Positions 1-11,066 are shown, numbered from the stretch's first letter. The stretch: 64,000 nucleotides of DNA from Laburnicola sp. R22_1 (GCA_014281115.1 JACONQ010000007.1:496001-560000), one strand, 5' to 3'. The notes: a model not told the origin generated them from the sequence alone. Numbers and translations: made by a program.

Positions 1-257
1 GCATAGTACCAGATCCTTCCTCTTCGGTGGTTTTCGTATGCTATGTCTAGCGTTATGAAGTGGGCGTTCATCGACTCGATTGATGGTGTTACTGAGGATC
101 TTCAGATCGGGTCGCGAGGGAGACAGATGTCCATGCTCTCATTCAGCATATGGATGTTGTGATTGAAAGCATCGTAGGCGGTAATCCGTATCCGCCTCTC
201 GTCATTGCTTCTAGGGAACAGTCAATTATGGATACGCCAGACCAAGAAACAGGCGAC
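1..257. other. Window edge, no gene recognised
   Basis: I see no convincing coding region here. It lies just downstream of the stop codon of the minus-strand LYR-like gene, so part of it may be that gene's 3' UTR. Confidence 0.4.
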
Positions 258-545
258 TCACTGAGCTTTAGCGCTGGCTCTCTTTCCGCCTCTATCCTGA
301 GTCCACCAGACAAACAGGAGATTCTTCAGTATCTTGTGCTCCAGGCCATTTTGTACCGTAGCGTAGTGTAGGAACTCGAGCGTGTTCTGTATCTTTTGTG
401 ACTCGAAGTCTGTCGCCGAACCCCTGCGAAAGGCTAGGCGGAGTCTGTCGCGTAGAGTATAGCGCGCGGGTTTCGAGAACTGCACAGCCCGTAGCCCTTG
501 ACGGTACAGGTGCCTGTATGCGTGGATGATTTGCTGCTGTGACAT
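258..545 (-). CDS. Small LYR-motif protein, DUF1763-like
   Basis: A 95-residue intronless frame. The start chosen is the ATG at 545-543, followed by SQQQIIHAYRHLYRQGLRA; the stop is TGA at 258-260. The HLYRQGLRA stretch contains a Leu-Tyr-Arg (LYR) tripeptide followed by a basic segment and a block ending KNLLFVWW. This matches my memory of the fungal DUF1763 family and the general build of LYR-motif proteins, which are about 90-120 residues, mostly mitochondrial, and often bind the acyl-carrier protein or assist Fe-S or complex assembly. Seen: size, LYR tripeptide, basic charge. Inferred: mitochondrial location and family. The C-terminal tail after VWW is likely not conserved. It is divergently oriented to the DUF2293 gene. 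An alternative is an unrelated small basic protein. Confidence 0.7.
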   Translation of the reverse strand: MSQQQIIHAYRHLYRQGLRAVQFSKPARYTLRDRLRLAFRRGSATDFESQKIQNTLEFLHYATVQNGLEHKILKNLLFVWWTQDRGGKRASAKAQ

Positions 546-1039
546 CGCCTGGAACTCGAGCGTGTCGGGAGTGAAGGACGCGCTGATTGGGCCGTTTGTT
601 GCAATCTCGGATCATCATTTAGCCGCGCCCGCGCCTGCCGAGTCGGATCGCGAGATCGCCACGACTTCTCTTCTCTCCTCTACCCCACACAACATCGTCC
701 GCAGTGCCTTTTGGCAAACGCGGTCTATAGGCTACCTGTAGGCGCTTTGCGTACGCGCTCGCGTTATCGCCGTAGACTTTGCGAACAGTCAAACTAACCA
801 CACACGCCGACACAGTAGCACGTCAATTCGCTACCCGCAGGACTGGAGACAGCCTGTCGTGGTTTTCTCGTCTACTGCGCACCACCGGCGCTCAAAAACA
901 TAACTAACATTGTGACTTGCCAGGTGACTGTGGATCTGTTCGAGGAGCATATCGCGCCCGCCAGATATACCGTATACGCAGCTCGTCTTGGCTCACCCTC
1001 TTCGGATTTGGCCTCTGATCACAACCTGCTGCGCCCGGA
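546..1039. promoter_or_regulatory. Divergent intergenic region
   Basis: About 0.5 kb between the minus-strand LYR-like gene and the plus-strand DUF2293 gene, so it should hold both promoters. Short open frames here look like chance. I recognise no specific regulatory motif. Confidence 0.4.
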
Positions 1040-3357
1040 ATGGCTCGTTCTTCTCGCGCGACCTCCCACCGTGGAGTGTCAGCTTCGGCGCCGAATGATC
1101 GGCCCCTAGCTGCTCTACGGAAGAAGAAACCGTTCAAGGTTGTCCTTGAAGCCATCACGCAAGAGAAGCGCAGAGTCAACTCTACTGTTCGTTTGGTTCG
1201 GCCTCTTAATATCCAGCACCGCTAACTTCATCACAGGTGACATACGATGTGCGACCACCAGCTGGATTCGGCTATATGCCAGTGGAAAATGCAGACATCA
1301 CGAAGTGGTGCAAGGAGCAATGCCGCGTACGGAACCTTTCGGTGTACATTGTTTCAGTAAGCGCAACCGTATCTGAGCCTCGCTCATTGAAGAACACTAA
1401 CATGCGTAGGAGAAGCCGCACAACCAGGCGTTTCATGATCCGAACAAGCTTTCCTCTCATGTTCACCGGATTGGTCATCATATTCCCCTGGAGATCATCG
1501 AGCTGGCTGCCAAAGTGCACGGAGTTCGATACAGCGAGGAGCGCGGTATCGTCAAACCAAGGCCCAGCCCGACGTATGAGCCGGCATATACCGATCCCTC
1601 GTCTGGCCCGGCGTACATCCAGCGGGGAATCGCAGACTATCGGGAGAGGCATCGTCTCCAGGGCAGCCCCATCACCGAGATAGAGACCCCGGAACACATA
1701 TGTGGTGTCATAAACATAATCTACCCGAAGATGCCTCCTTCTGATGTAAAGAAGGTTGTGAAAGAGGCATGGAAAAAGGTACATATACATGCAGCTAGCT
1801 GTTGTGTAATTACTAACAGTCGCTAGGGAACAAAAAGAGTAGGAAACGCGGCGAACTTGACTTTGCCTCGTCGCGTGGAGCTTGCCGTGGGTGCTCACAT
1901 CCGCCACACCTACACCGACTATGACAGACTCATTAGAACCATGGGCAGGGCCAAAGCTCGTAAAGAAGTTGAAGCCGATACAATAGCGAAGTTGAAGGAA
2001 TGGCACGACGAAGCCGACGAACAGAGCAACGAGCTAGAAGAGACTTTCCGGGAAGTCGTCGTTCTTGACGACGACGACGACGACTTTGACGATGAATTTG
2101 ACGACGAGGAAGTTTCAAGTGACACCGAAGAGTCAGCCTTTGACACACGCGACTCGAGCGTGGAGATTGTCTCTAGTCGCGCCACTGCACGACATGTACA
2201 GCCAGAACTCCTTGATCGCATGCGCGCGCACGACCCCTACCACGTTGGTGGTGCACCACCAAGGACTATCCTGCAACCCGCCCCTATCCATCCCCATAAT
2301 CGACCGTTCTTGTCCAGCTCAGCACGTACTTACAATCAGCCACAGGCCGTTCAAGCGAGTACCCGACAGTTGCGCCCCGCCTCGGAAGTCGCTTACGAGC
2401 CTACGAGATCGCAGCCTGAATTGTTTCGGTCTGCACATGGTGAGTCACTTCGTAATACCCACACGGGCCGTTATCAAATGCTAGTTGCTGGATGTTACCC
2501 AGGCCGGCCACTAGATTCGTAAGTGTTCCATTTACTGCTGCTCTTCACATTACTTACGGGTGCAGGTACGCTGGAGGGCCTGTCCCTAGAGTCCCGCAGC
2601 CTTTGCAGGTACGCGACGGGACAGGACGGCTGTTCAACGTGAGTATTCTTAGTGTTCAGTGGAACGCTGGAAATCAGGTTCTCCCTCCCCATTTCAATGC
2701 TAATCTCAACAGCTCCAACCTCTGGACGCGCCTCGGGATAGCTCATCGGTCAACCGGAGCTACTACAACGATTCGGCTGCTCAAAGCTATAGATCTAGCC
2801 GTCCGCTAGCCAGCCACGGTATTGATCAGATGCCGTACAACCCTAGCTCCCCTCTTCGTAGAGCCGGACTAGCTCCTAGCTCCAGAAGGGCTTCTGAACA
2901 GGATGTGGCTCTGCCGTCAGTGGAGCATGCGACTGAGCCCGAAACGCAGATTACAAAGCGCAAGAGTGCTCCGACTCCTGCGTATGAGGACGATACTCCC
3001 CTTATGTATGGGAACTATCCTGCAACCCTTGCCAAGCGGGCGAGACCAATGCATGATATTCAGTACCGCGGAAGGGAGGTCTACGAAACGGCCCATGCAC
3101 CTGCAGGACCCACTGATCATGAGTACATTGCTGTACCTTCTCGTAGGTCGCCCGTGCACGACACGGGAGGTTCACGTCGCGAAGTTCTTGCTCTTGAGTC
3201 TCCTCGTGCGTACATTCCTCAATATGATGGGGCTCCCAATGCGCGAGCTCTTCCAACCATGACCCGCGGTACATTGAACGACGCAACAGCACGTTATGAG
3301 ACCGGAAGCGGTCGCTACACAATTGGAGCCGGCCATGGCTACTATACCTTGCATTAA
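1040..3357 (+). CDS. DUF2293-domain protein, six exons
   Basis: Exons as I read them: 1040-1174, 1237-1356, 1410-1778, 1827-2518, 2566-2638 and 2713-3357, giving about 677 residues. All junctions are GT...AG and keep the frame; several introns carry CTAAC-type branch points (e.g. before 1236 and 1409). The start ATG at 1040 gives a basic N-terminus (ALRKKKPFKVVLEAITQEKRR), then RPPAGFGYMPVENADITKWC across exon 2. The core in exons 3-4 has HVHRIGHHIPLEIIELAAK, INIIYPKMPPSDVKKVVKEA and HIRHTYTDYDRLIR, which match the fungal DUF2293 family as I remember it; its function is unknown. After an acidic run (DDDDDDFDDEFDDEE, about residue 200) the long C-terminal half is low-complexity, Pro/Ser/Arg/Tyr-rich and probably disordered. 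A nuclear role is only a guess. The exon 4-5 junction is the least certain, because a GTGAGT at about 2440 could start an alternative intron. Confidence 0.82.
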
Positions 3358-4720
3358 GATCGACAGGAGTATTTGGGAGGATTCGGCGTTTCATGGACGA
3401 TACCCTTTTCTTTGTCTCACTCGCATCTCAGCATATGTTCTTTGTTTGCATGCGGAGTTCCAACTGCATGCAAATGCATTCCGTTTTTCTCCTCACGTCC
3501 TTTTTTTTCCTTGGACGTTTCTGCTGCGCCATGCTCAAACGATCATGGTGTGATGGGGAGAATTGAAACGTGAAAAGGAAGTTCTGAGCATCTGGATACT
3601 GGGAAACTTGAAAGCCCCCGAAGGGCTATAGGGCGTATTGCACAGAGGAGAAGGATTCCTCTCGAAAGAGACGGAGGACAAAGGCGATAGCCTTGGAACC
3701 GCAGCGCCACTGTTGGGCCGTCCTATGGATGTAGCTTGCAACAAGAGGTTGGTGTTGGGCTCTCAGCCTTGGCTGTACTCTGATGCGTAGTCGTCGATGA
3801 AATTAGAATTACAAACCTACTATGTTCATGTTATGCTTGCATTCTAGTGTACCGGTGTTCAGCTTGTGAAGGGTAAGAAAGTCAAGAGCAGTTGGTCGAG
3901 TTGACGTTGTTAGCTAACGATCTGACTGGGGGCGGTAGAGCATCCCCCGTGAGCGCTGGACCCCAACTCAGTGTGTAATATGTACAACAAAGCGGCGTTC
4001 ATCATGTGGCGTAGGGATGCCTTATTATCTGATACACAAGCAAAGGTTGTGAGAATTACGCATTCTTCATCTTGCCTGGGTTGCTAGAGGTCACCCGATG
4101 CAGGCCCATCGCAAGGCGGTCGTTTGATCGCACTGCCAAGTTGACGTCGTTGATGGCGCCACGCAGAGCACTGCAACTTGGCTCCGAAGACGCTAACATG
4201 ACATTAGCACAGCAACGTGTCGTGGTAATTGAAACTTAGAGACTGGCTGAATGGACTATCCTGCTGTGCAGATGTCATGCGTGATGGAAACAGGTCCATC
4301 ATGTCATGGAGTGCGGATAGCGTGCCGAAAGGGCTTGGCTACCGTACAACTGGAAATTATGCAGGGCTAGCTCCTCAGCACATGGTACCAAAACAAGCAA
4401 CACTGAGTGACTGTCCTTCGCAGTCATTTCGCCCCAATCTCTGGGCTGTGACACTCTCCTTGGGCGCGCGCTTCGCTGTCCTTTCTCTTCCCATTGCCTC
4501 CCTCTTTTTAATCACAGTATTTACGTTCAAAGGCACAAGAGCTTTGCGACTGCATAGTAGCTCGGAGATAGCTTCTACGGGTTGCATGTGAGTATCCGCG
4601 TCGCATGGGAGCAGCCGTACCGCTGCGCGTTGCGCGATTCGAGTACTGACTGGTTCACAGTAGAGCTCCTACGAACCTCCCTCGTCGAATACCTCTTCCA
4701 TCGCCATCCGGATCGTCGCA
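3358..4720. other. Intergenic region
   Basis: Between the DUF2293 and PhoD-like genes, both on the plus strand. It should hold the 3' UTR of the first and the promoter and 5' UTR of the second. The open frames are short and overlap on both strands. I see no RNA gene or repeat. Confidence 0.45.
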
Positions 4721-6940
4721 ATGGCCGAACATCTACAGGAGCATACAGACCCCAGCGGCGCGCAAGGCGTCGGTCGGGGCCCACAACTCGTGAGCACCGC
4801 TCCCGGCCTGGAGGTGTTGTGCGGCCCATTGCTCAATTACCGCCACATGAGCAACGAGACCTCAGGCGCGCCATCCTGGCACGGCAGTATCCTCATCGTT
4901 ACCCGGCCAGGCCAACAGCCTCCCGGTTTGACCTTGGCACCGGCTGGTGCGGTCGATTCGTCTGTCGAGAAAGCCTCGTTCACCTGTGGCAGCAGAAGCT
5001 TCACTGCCGACAAGCTGTACGAGGACGTGGATAAAGCCTTCTGGCGCTTCCTTGTCCATCTGCCGTTTCAGCAGTTCGAGTCGCGGTGGGAGTATGATAT
5101 CAAGGGGCTGACCTATGACGATGAGGACAAGGAGCGGAAGCCGCAGGTCTTTGCTGTACCCTCCATCGCACAGTCGATGCGCATCCTCTTCCACTCGTGC
5201 AATGGCTTCAGCGTGGGAACCGACGTGGACGCCTGGTCTGGCCCTGCGCTCTGGAACGATGTGCTGCGAATGCACGCCCAGAAGCCGTTCCATGTCATGA
5301 TCGGTGGAGGCGATCAGATCTACAATGACAGCGTGCGCGTCGACGGCCCACTGAAGCCCTGGACCGCCATATCGAACCCGCATAAGAGACGAGAATTCCC
5401 GTTTGACGAGAAGATGCGCGCCGAATGCGACGAGTACTATTTCAACAACTATGTGCGGTGGTATGGACACGCGCCATTCAAGACTGCGAACGGGCAGATT
5501 CCCCAAGTCAACATCTGGGATGACCACGACATCATTGACGGCTTTGGCTCGTATACTGATCGCTTCATGCGATGCGCTGTCTTCAGGGGCATTGGCGGTG
5601 TTGCGCACAAGTATTACATGCTCTTTCAGCACCATATTGCGCCACCAAAGAGCACCTACACCACGGATGCGCCGCAAACGACCGACGTTGGGCCAGAAGG
5701 TACGGCCGTTGATCCCGCTCAGCTCAAGAAAGCGTTCGTCATGACGGGCGAAGTCGAGGACCCGTCATACATAATAGGAAATAAGCCAGGGCCTTATGTG
5801 GAAGAGTGCAGTCGCAATATCTATACGCAGCTAGGTGCGCGCATCGCTTTCTGTGGAATCGATGCGCGTACAGAACGCACGCGGCATCAGATCAATTACC
5901 CAGAAACGTACACCATGATCTTCGACCGCCTAAACAAGGAGTTCGCTGCCAACAAAGACCTGAAGCATCTGATTCTCCTCCTCGGCGTACCCATCGCGTA
6001 CCCTCGTCTGCAGTGGCTCGAAAACATCCTCTCCTCACCATTGATCGGCCCGATCAAGTTCCTGAACAAGCGCTTCGGTTTCGCCGGCGACCTCTTCAAC
6101 AGGTTCGATGGCAGCGTAGATTTGCTGGATGATCTGGACGACCACTACACGGCGCACCAACACAAGCACGAGCGCCGTGACCTCGTCCACCGCCTCCAAA
6201 CCTTCTCCAAGCAACACTCAGTCCGCGTCACCATCCTCGGCGGCGACGTCCACCTCGCCGCCGTCGGGCGCTTCTACTCGAACCCCAAACTCGGCATCCC
6301 CGCCGAGCAGGACTTCCGATACATGCCCAACGTCATCAGCTCGGCCATCACCAACAAACCTCCGCCGCAAGCCGTCGCCAACCTGCTGGCCAAACGCAAC
6401 AAGATCCACCACCTAGACCACGACACGGACGAGACGCTCCTCGAGATCTTCGACCGCGACCCGCGCCCCGCCAACAAGGCGAACGGCAATCCATCAAACG
6501 GCCAGTCCAACGGCGACGCCACCACCGCCGCAGCAGACGTCAAGAAGAAAACGGCAGACACCAACCACGCCACCATGCCCTCGCGCAACTACGCCATAAT
6601 CGCCGAGTCCAACCCAGGCTCGGCATCGCACACGCTCTCCGCGCCGCAACCCGCCCCCGGCGCCGCCCCGTCCGTCGTCAGCAGCGCGGCGGCAACGACG
6701 TCTGCGCCGCTGGATAAAAAAGCTAATGCGAGGAAGCCGATGCATGTTGGGGAGCAGGGCGCGGGGACGGAGCATCCTGCTGCGGGGGGGTTGGTGGCTA
6801 CGGGGTTGTGTGGAAGGTTTGGGCTTGATGTCGCGATTCGGGTGGAGATTAGTCCGAGTGATGGGGAGGGGAGGACGGATGGGTATGGGTTTAGTATTCC
6901 GGCACTGGAGGGGACGGGGGCGGGGGCGGCTACTGCTTAG
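4721..6940 (+). CDS. PhoD-like metallophosphatase-domain protein
   Basis: A single uninterrupted frame of 739 residues from ATG 4721 (MAEHLQEHTDPSG). Three metal-binding blocks of the PhoD/metallophosphatase fold are visible: GGGDQIYND near residue 197, NIWDDHDIIDGFGSY near 264-278, and ILGGDVHLAAVGRFYS near 504-519. The N-terminal part (HGSILIVTRPG, SFTCGSRSF) resembles fungal PhoD-like proteins of 650-800 residues. PhoD enzymes hydrolyse phosphodiesters or monoesters using Fe/Ca; the substrate of the fungal cytosolic versions is not established. No signal peptide or membrane segment is seen, so an intracellular location is inferred. The region from about residue 580 onward is Ala/Pro/Ser/Asn-rich and low complexity, with a final block rich in Gly and Val. 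The G-rich composition near 6730-7050 gives long spurious frames on the other strand. Family assignment is firm; substrate is unknown. Confidence 0.9.
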   Translation: MAEHLQEHTDPSGAQGVGRGPQLVSTAPGLEVLCGPLLNYRHMSNETSGAPSWHGSILIVTRPGQQPPGLTLAPAGAVDSSVEKASFTCGSRSFTADKLYEDVDKAFWRFLVHLPFQQFESRWEYDIKGLTYDDEDKERKPQVFAVPSIAQSMRILFHSCNGFSVGTDVDAWSGPALWNDVLRMHAQKPFHVMIGGGDQIYNDSVRVDGPLKPWTAISNPHKRREFPFDEKMRAECDEYYFNNYVRWYGHAPFKTANGQIPQVNIWDDHDIIDGFGSYTDRFMRCAVFRGIGGVAHKYYMLFQHHIAPPKSTYTTDAPQTTDVGPEGTAVDPAQLKKAFVMTGEVEDPSYIIGNKPGPYVEECSRNIYTQLGARIAFCGIDARTERTRHQINYPETYTMIFDRLNKEFAANKDLKHLILLLGVPIAYPRLQWLENILSSPLIGPIKFLNKRFGFAGDLFNRFDGSVDLLDDLDDHYTAHQHKHERRDLVHRLQTFSKQHSVRVTILGGDVHLAAVGRFYSNPKLGIPAEQDFRYMPNVISSAITNKPPPQAVANLLAKRNKIHHLDHDTDETLLEIFDRDPRPANKANGNPSNGQSNGDATTAAADVKKKTADTNHATMPSRNYAIIAESNPGSASHTLSAPQPAPGAAPSVVSSAAATTSAPLDKKANARKPMHVGEQGAGTEHPAAGGLVATGLCGRFGLDVAIRVEISPSDGEGRTDGYGFSIPALEGTGAGAATA

Positions 6941-7876
6941 AAAGTAGTGCTGGAGAGATGGGTGTATTGGGTGGGGTGTTGATGGTTGGGGATGGGGATG
7001 GGGATGGGTTTGAGGTAGTTGGGGATGGGTTGAGGTATTTGAGTGTGGATTGTGGTTGATGAAAGGTGATACGGAAGTAATTTCGTGGTTGAGGGTCGCG
7101 GATGGATGGGGATTGTGTTCCACAGTGCGCCTTTCTTCTTGTCTTGTCTTGTCTTGTCTTGTCCTGGTTATACCCTCTCTGTACGTCCGTACGTTAGTTT
7201 GTCTGTAGGTAGCTTTGATAGCTAGTGTTAGTTTCTCCTTTCCTTTTTCTTTACATGTGTAATGTAATGTAATCTACTTCGTGTTGGGCATAATACGTAC
7301 CGATTGATGTGATAGAACTCCACGTTCGGTGTGTGCATTTGCATTTGTGGATATGGTTTGTTTGTAGTTTCATCACGGACGGACGGGACGGACGGTGCAG
7401 AGATGAGTAGTAAGTAGTGCATGATTATGTAGACGATCTTAGGGGTCGTGAGTGATTTAGTATAAAATCTAGGTATGGCATCATGCGAAAACTATCGCAA
7501 ACCTTTCAGTCGGTACACAGTAAAACAGTGTGAGGCAAAGCTGTGGGGTTGCTGAAAGAACGCAGTGAAACAAGGTAAAGCAGCGGTAGGTAATGGCATA
7601 TGGTATGGTATGGTAGGGTGAATAGTCATGTATGCTGGCTGACTCGATAAGAGTGCCGCACGCATGGCATGAGAAAGATTGAGAAGCTCTTCGGGCACAT
7701 GAGGTAAGGAGTAACGACCTGCTTGCTTGCTTGCCTCGTGATATAATTAATCATTTGCTATCTATCGTATAGGCAGGATAGCCGACCGCATGCAGATCCG
7801 ATGCAAATATAATACAGTAGACTAGACCTCCCAAGTCTGCACTGTTTTCCCTTCACCCTTCATCCAACCTCGTCAA
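6941..7876. other. Intergenic region with simple repeats
   Basis: Convergent 3' ends of the PhoD-like gene and the small minus-strand gene. It starts with a G-rich, TGGGGATGGGGATG-type stretch (about 6955-7030). A CTTGT pentanucleotide repeat, about five copies, lies at 7138-7163, and a GACGG-rich run at 7375-7396. No coding potential is convincing. Confidence 0.5.
7138..7163. repeat. (CTTGT)n microsatellite
   Basis: About five tandem copies of CTTGT in the region downstream of the PhoD-like gene. Likely polymorphic between strains. Confidence 0.85.
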
Positions 7877-8230
7877 CTACTTCTTCGAATCCTCCCTCGC
7901 CTTCTCCGCCACCTTCTCAGCCTCACCCGCCTTCTTCCTCAAAATCACCGAAATCTCCCCAATTGCCTCCTTCATAATCTTCTGCGCCTCCTCGCCATGC
8001 TTCTGCGCAACCTCCTGAATCTGCGACAATTTCGGGAGAATCTCATCCTGAAATTGTCGCAGAGACGTAGTCTTTTGTCCTCTTGGTTGCGGCGAGGAGC
8101 TCGCGGGCGCCGGATTGGCGGTACCAGAGGTAGCCGAGGGACATGGTGGCGAGAGAGCCCGTCATGGCTCCGATCACCGCGGGGGAGGTGCCCGAGGGTG
8201 CGCTGCTACAGCTACACGTTTAGAAAGCAT
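7877..8230 (-). pseudogene. Small gene with interrupted frame around an inverted repeat
   Basis: On the minus strand the 3' part reads as a well-formed charged, helical C-terminus (PKLSQIQEVAQKHGEEAQK through EKVAEKAREDSKK, stop TAG 7879-7877). Upstream, another frame reads GAMTGSLATMSLGYLWYRQS and ARELLAATKRTKD, a hydrophobic segment followed by a basic one. An ATG at 8230 starts a third frame (MLSKRVAVAA). I found no GT...AG intron of realistic size joining the last two frames. The frame change falls inside a perfect 13-bp inverted repeat (8021-8033 and 8050-8062). This could be a small mitochondrial or membrane-anchored protein broken by a local mutation or a sequence error, or a gene with splicing I could not resolve. 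No homolog recognised. Confidence 0.4.
8021..8062. repeat. Perfect 13-bp inverted repeat, 16-nt loop
   Basis: CTGCGACAATTTC at 8021-8033 is matched exactly by its reverse complement at 8050-8062. It sits inside the coding part of the small minus-strand gene, at the point where its reading frame switches. Confidence 0.9.
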
Positions 8231-8546
8231 TATAAAGGCAGAGGGAGCAAATATTGTATCTTTTTCCAGCCGTCTACTTTTCCAAGTTCACTTTGACGTC
8301 GGAATTACGGTTGAGCTTCGAATGGCGCGCTGGTGCTTCCGTCGCCGCCCTAACCATCTCCGGGCGAACTTATGCAAGGTACCGACTTTAGAGATTGTGA
8401 TTGGCCATACTTTAATCTTATTCTTCCGAGCTCTGGATCCTGTGAAGCTCAGCCATGACCTGGTTGCACCCTGAACATTCACCAATATACTGCCTTGGTA
8501 TACTTCTTCAATGGTGTCTTCTCTCTACACAACTTTCCATCGTCAC
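8231..8546. other. Intergenic region
   Basis: Between the small interrupted gene and the 3' end of the amino-acid transporter gene, both minus strand. It would carry the promoter of the former. Nothing else recognised. Confidence 0.4.
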
Positions 8547-10191
8547 TTACCTGATACTCTCACGTCTTTTCCTGACGTAGAAGAGCACCAACCCTAGGAG
8601 CCATATCACCAGCAAAATACCGGCCTGCACCGGTGCAAACACCGCTCCACGGACTACCACAAACCCGCTAATGGCCGCGAAAAGAATGGGTATCAGAATG
8701 AAGGGCTTCACCGGGCGCTCCAGTCCCGGCTCCCTGAACCGCAGGATAATCGCACCCAGCACCGTAAGAAAGAAGAAGGCATACTCTGCCAGCCCGTTCA
8801 GCGTAAGCAGAATACGCATGTTGCCGAACAAGATATAGACTGCCGAAAGGACAGTGTTGAGGATGAGCGCGTTGACAGGGGATTCGCCCTTGTTTATGGC
8901 TTCGTCGGCCTCTTCGCCTTCTGTGCTGGCTTTTGAGACTTTGAACGTCCCGATTTGGCCTACAGTTCCTAAGACCCGAGGGATCCAACTCTTGTTCGAC
9001 GCTGCCACTGTCATGCGGCCAGCGACGAAGGAGTTGCCGAGCGCTGAGCCGGCGATGACGAGGCAGATGAGGGCTGTTGCGAAGTAGGCCACACCCTTGC
9101 CGAGGAAGTGTGTTACTGCAGTCTACCATTACCAGTAATTAGTACAGTAATGACGTGAGCGGCGTCTCTGACATACCACGGCCGCTGCGTCCGTCGTAGC
9201 GACGACTTTCCAGGGGAGAAGGACGTAGTACACAGCATTTGCTGCAACATAACACACGATGATAGTCGGGATGGCCGTGTTGATGGACAGTGGAAGCTGC
9301 TTCTTAGGATTACGAAGTTCAGCCGCGACGTAGTTTGCCTGTGCGGCTGTCAGTACACGTGTCCCTACAGTGAAAATTATAGTGTACCTTGTCCCACCCC
9401 GAGTACGCCCAAAGAGCGCCATACAACGCCGTGCTGTAGAAGCCCAAACTCTGCCAAGCACTCACCCCCCTCCAATCAAACAGACTCCCATCCGGCAACA
9501 GCGTACTCCGAGGCTCAAACCAACTCTTCTCATGCCAGTCCCCACCACCTAGATCCCGATGCCCACCCACAAAGACAAACACAGCCGTCAACCCCGCAAC
9601 AATAAGCAAGAAGATCGTAAGAAATTTGACCGCCACAAAAAAACTACTCAACCGCGTGCTCGTCTTCGTACTAATAGAGTTCGCCGTACTAACCACCACG
9701 AGCACCAGCAAAGATATCAGCTTGTGCGTCATCGGCGGCTGGGGCTCGTTGACGCCAAAGCTCGAATATATGCTCTCGACGAAGACGATGCTCAGAATGG
9801 CGAGCGTGGCAGGCATCGTAGCGACGATCCAACTCCACGCCGCCATGTACCCGAATGCCTCGCCGTAGATGTAGCTGAGGTAAGGTTGAATGCCACCCTC
9901 GCCGGGGAAAGCTGTGCCGAGCTCGGCCATGGTGAGCGCACCTGTCCATGCTAGGACGCCGCCCAGCAGCCAGATTAGGAGCGCGGCGCCGGGCGATGGC
10001 ACATTTGCATCGACAGGTCCAGGTGAAGAGAAGACGCCTGATCCGATGACGATGCTGATGAGGAGCGCGAAGCCGTCGACGGCGCCTAGTCGCCGGGCAA
10101 ATGTGCCTCGGGGCTGTGACGCTTCTGCTACGCGGGGTAAAGAAGCATCATCTTCAGTTTGTAGGAGAGGCGTGTGTTCGGTCGACGCCAT
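8547..10191 (-). CDS. L-type (LAT/MUP1-like) amino-acid transporter
   Basis: Three exons (10191-9388, 9338-9177, 9122-8547) joined by two phase-0 GT...AG introns of 49 and 54 nt give 513 residues. The N-terminus is a polar cytosolic tail (MASTEHTPLLQTEDD), then the APC-superfamily TM1 signature VIGSGVFSSPGPVDANVPSP and TM2-3 with TMAELGTAFPGEGG and YLSYIYGEAFGYMAAW, typical of the L-type branch of the APC superfamily (family 2.A.3.8, which includes yeast methionine permeases). I count about 12 hydrophobic segments, ending in a basic tail (YVRKRRESIR). It should move neutral amino acids, perhaps methionine, across the plasma membrane; the substrate is inferred. Its promoter is shared with the divergent small gene at 10450. 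A second, different APC permease lies 2 kb away. Confidence 0.88.
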
Positions 10192-10449
10192 TTGGATATG
10201 TGTATACGTTGGTTTAGTTGAGATGGAAGAGTTATAGATTGCGTGCTTAAATGAGGTTGCGGAGTCATGGTGGAGATTGTTCGGATCTTAGCTGACCCTG
10301 CACCTGCCTGTTACGTCTGAGCAGACTGGATAAAAGTACCGGTAGGCAGGACCTACTGCTAGGCTATGCCACTCTACAAACCCTTGTTTTGGCATCCCTA
10401 CCATACACCGGGCCCACATAATTCACGATCAGCTACTCGTTTCGACGCA
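10192..10449. promoter_or_regulatory. Bidirectional promoter region
   Basis: A 258-bp gap between the start codons of the L-type transporter (minus) and the small His/Cys protein (plus). It must hold both 5' regions and suggests possible co-regulation. No motif is identified with confidence. Confidence 0.5.
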
Positions 10450-11044
10450 ATGCCATCCAACAAGGATCGCCTCTATGTCGGTCTATATGTCCGAGGAGGC
10501 TCGCCTACCATGCCTGGGAAAGAAGACGCGTGAGTATCCTAGGCCACGTTGAAACGTTGCAGAGCACGGTATTAAAGCACGTAGATATCACTGGGCACTC
10601 TTGGTCGGCCCGAAAGATGAAGCGGTAAACGGCGTAGGCATGCGCTACCACGCCAAAGAGCGCATCACCGGTCCAGACGCATCGACATGGGTTTTCGAGG
10701 AGAAAGAAACGCGTTTATTGGCGACTGCGATGCTGCTTGTGCGAGTGATGATAGCGAAGGTAGAGAAAAGAGATCGGTTAGTGAAGGTTGTGCAAGAGAC
10801 TCCTGTCAGGCCAGGTGTGCCCGGGTGGAACTGCGTTGCCTGGGTACAGGAAGCGTTGCAGAACTTGGCTGCGGATGGGAAAGCTTTAGGCACGGGTGTG
10901 ACAGACTGGACGAAGGTGCGGGATGCCGCCATGGAATACTGCCAGCGGAAAAAGGATAAACATCGTTTCGACGGGCAAGGAGACTTCGACATGAGCAAAG
11001 CGGCTACATATAATTTGATTGCCGGCATTGAGACGATTCCGTGA
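10450..11044 (+). CDS. Small protein with NlpC/P60-like His and Asn-Cys motifs
   Basis: Exons 10450-10529 and 10585-11044 with a 55-nt GT...AG intron (phase 2) give 179 residues from ATG 10450 (MPSNKDRLYVGLYVRGG). Visible motifs are YHWALLVGPK (His29) and GWNCVAWVQEALQ (Cys110). A His inside a hydrophobic strand followed later by an Asn-Cys before a helix is the arrangement of circularly permuted NlpC/P60-like papain folds. I believe this corresponds to a widespread uncharacterised fungal family, possibly DUF6914, but cannot verify the name. No signal peptide, so intracellular. It shares a divergent promoter with the transporter and ends 22 bp from the stop of the convergent APH-like gene. 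Fold and enzymatic role are inference; the exon structure is well supported. Confidence 0.75.
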
Positions 11045-11066
11045 AGTAGAGGGGTCAAATTAGGCG

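Noticed and set aside
1272..2006. Long minus-strand frame opposite the DUF2293 gene
   Set aside because: Shadow of the spliced plus-strand gene, whose frame continuity and family motifs are far stronger.
6494..7123. Minus-strand frame rich in His/Pro/Asn
   Set aside because: Product of G-rich low-complexity DNA at the 3' end of the PhoD-like gene.
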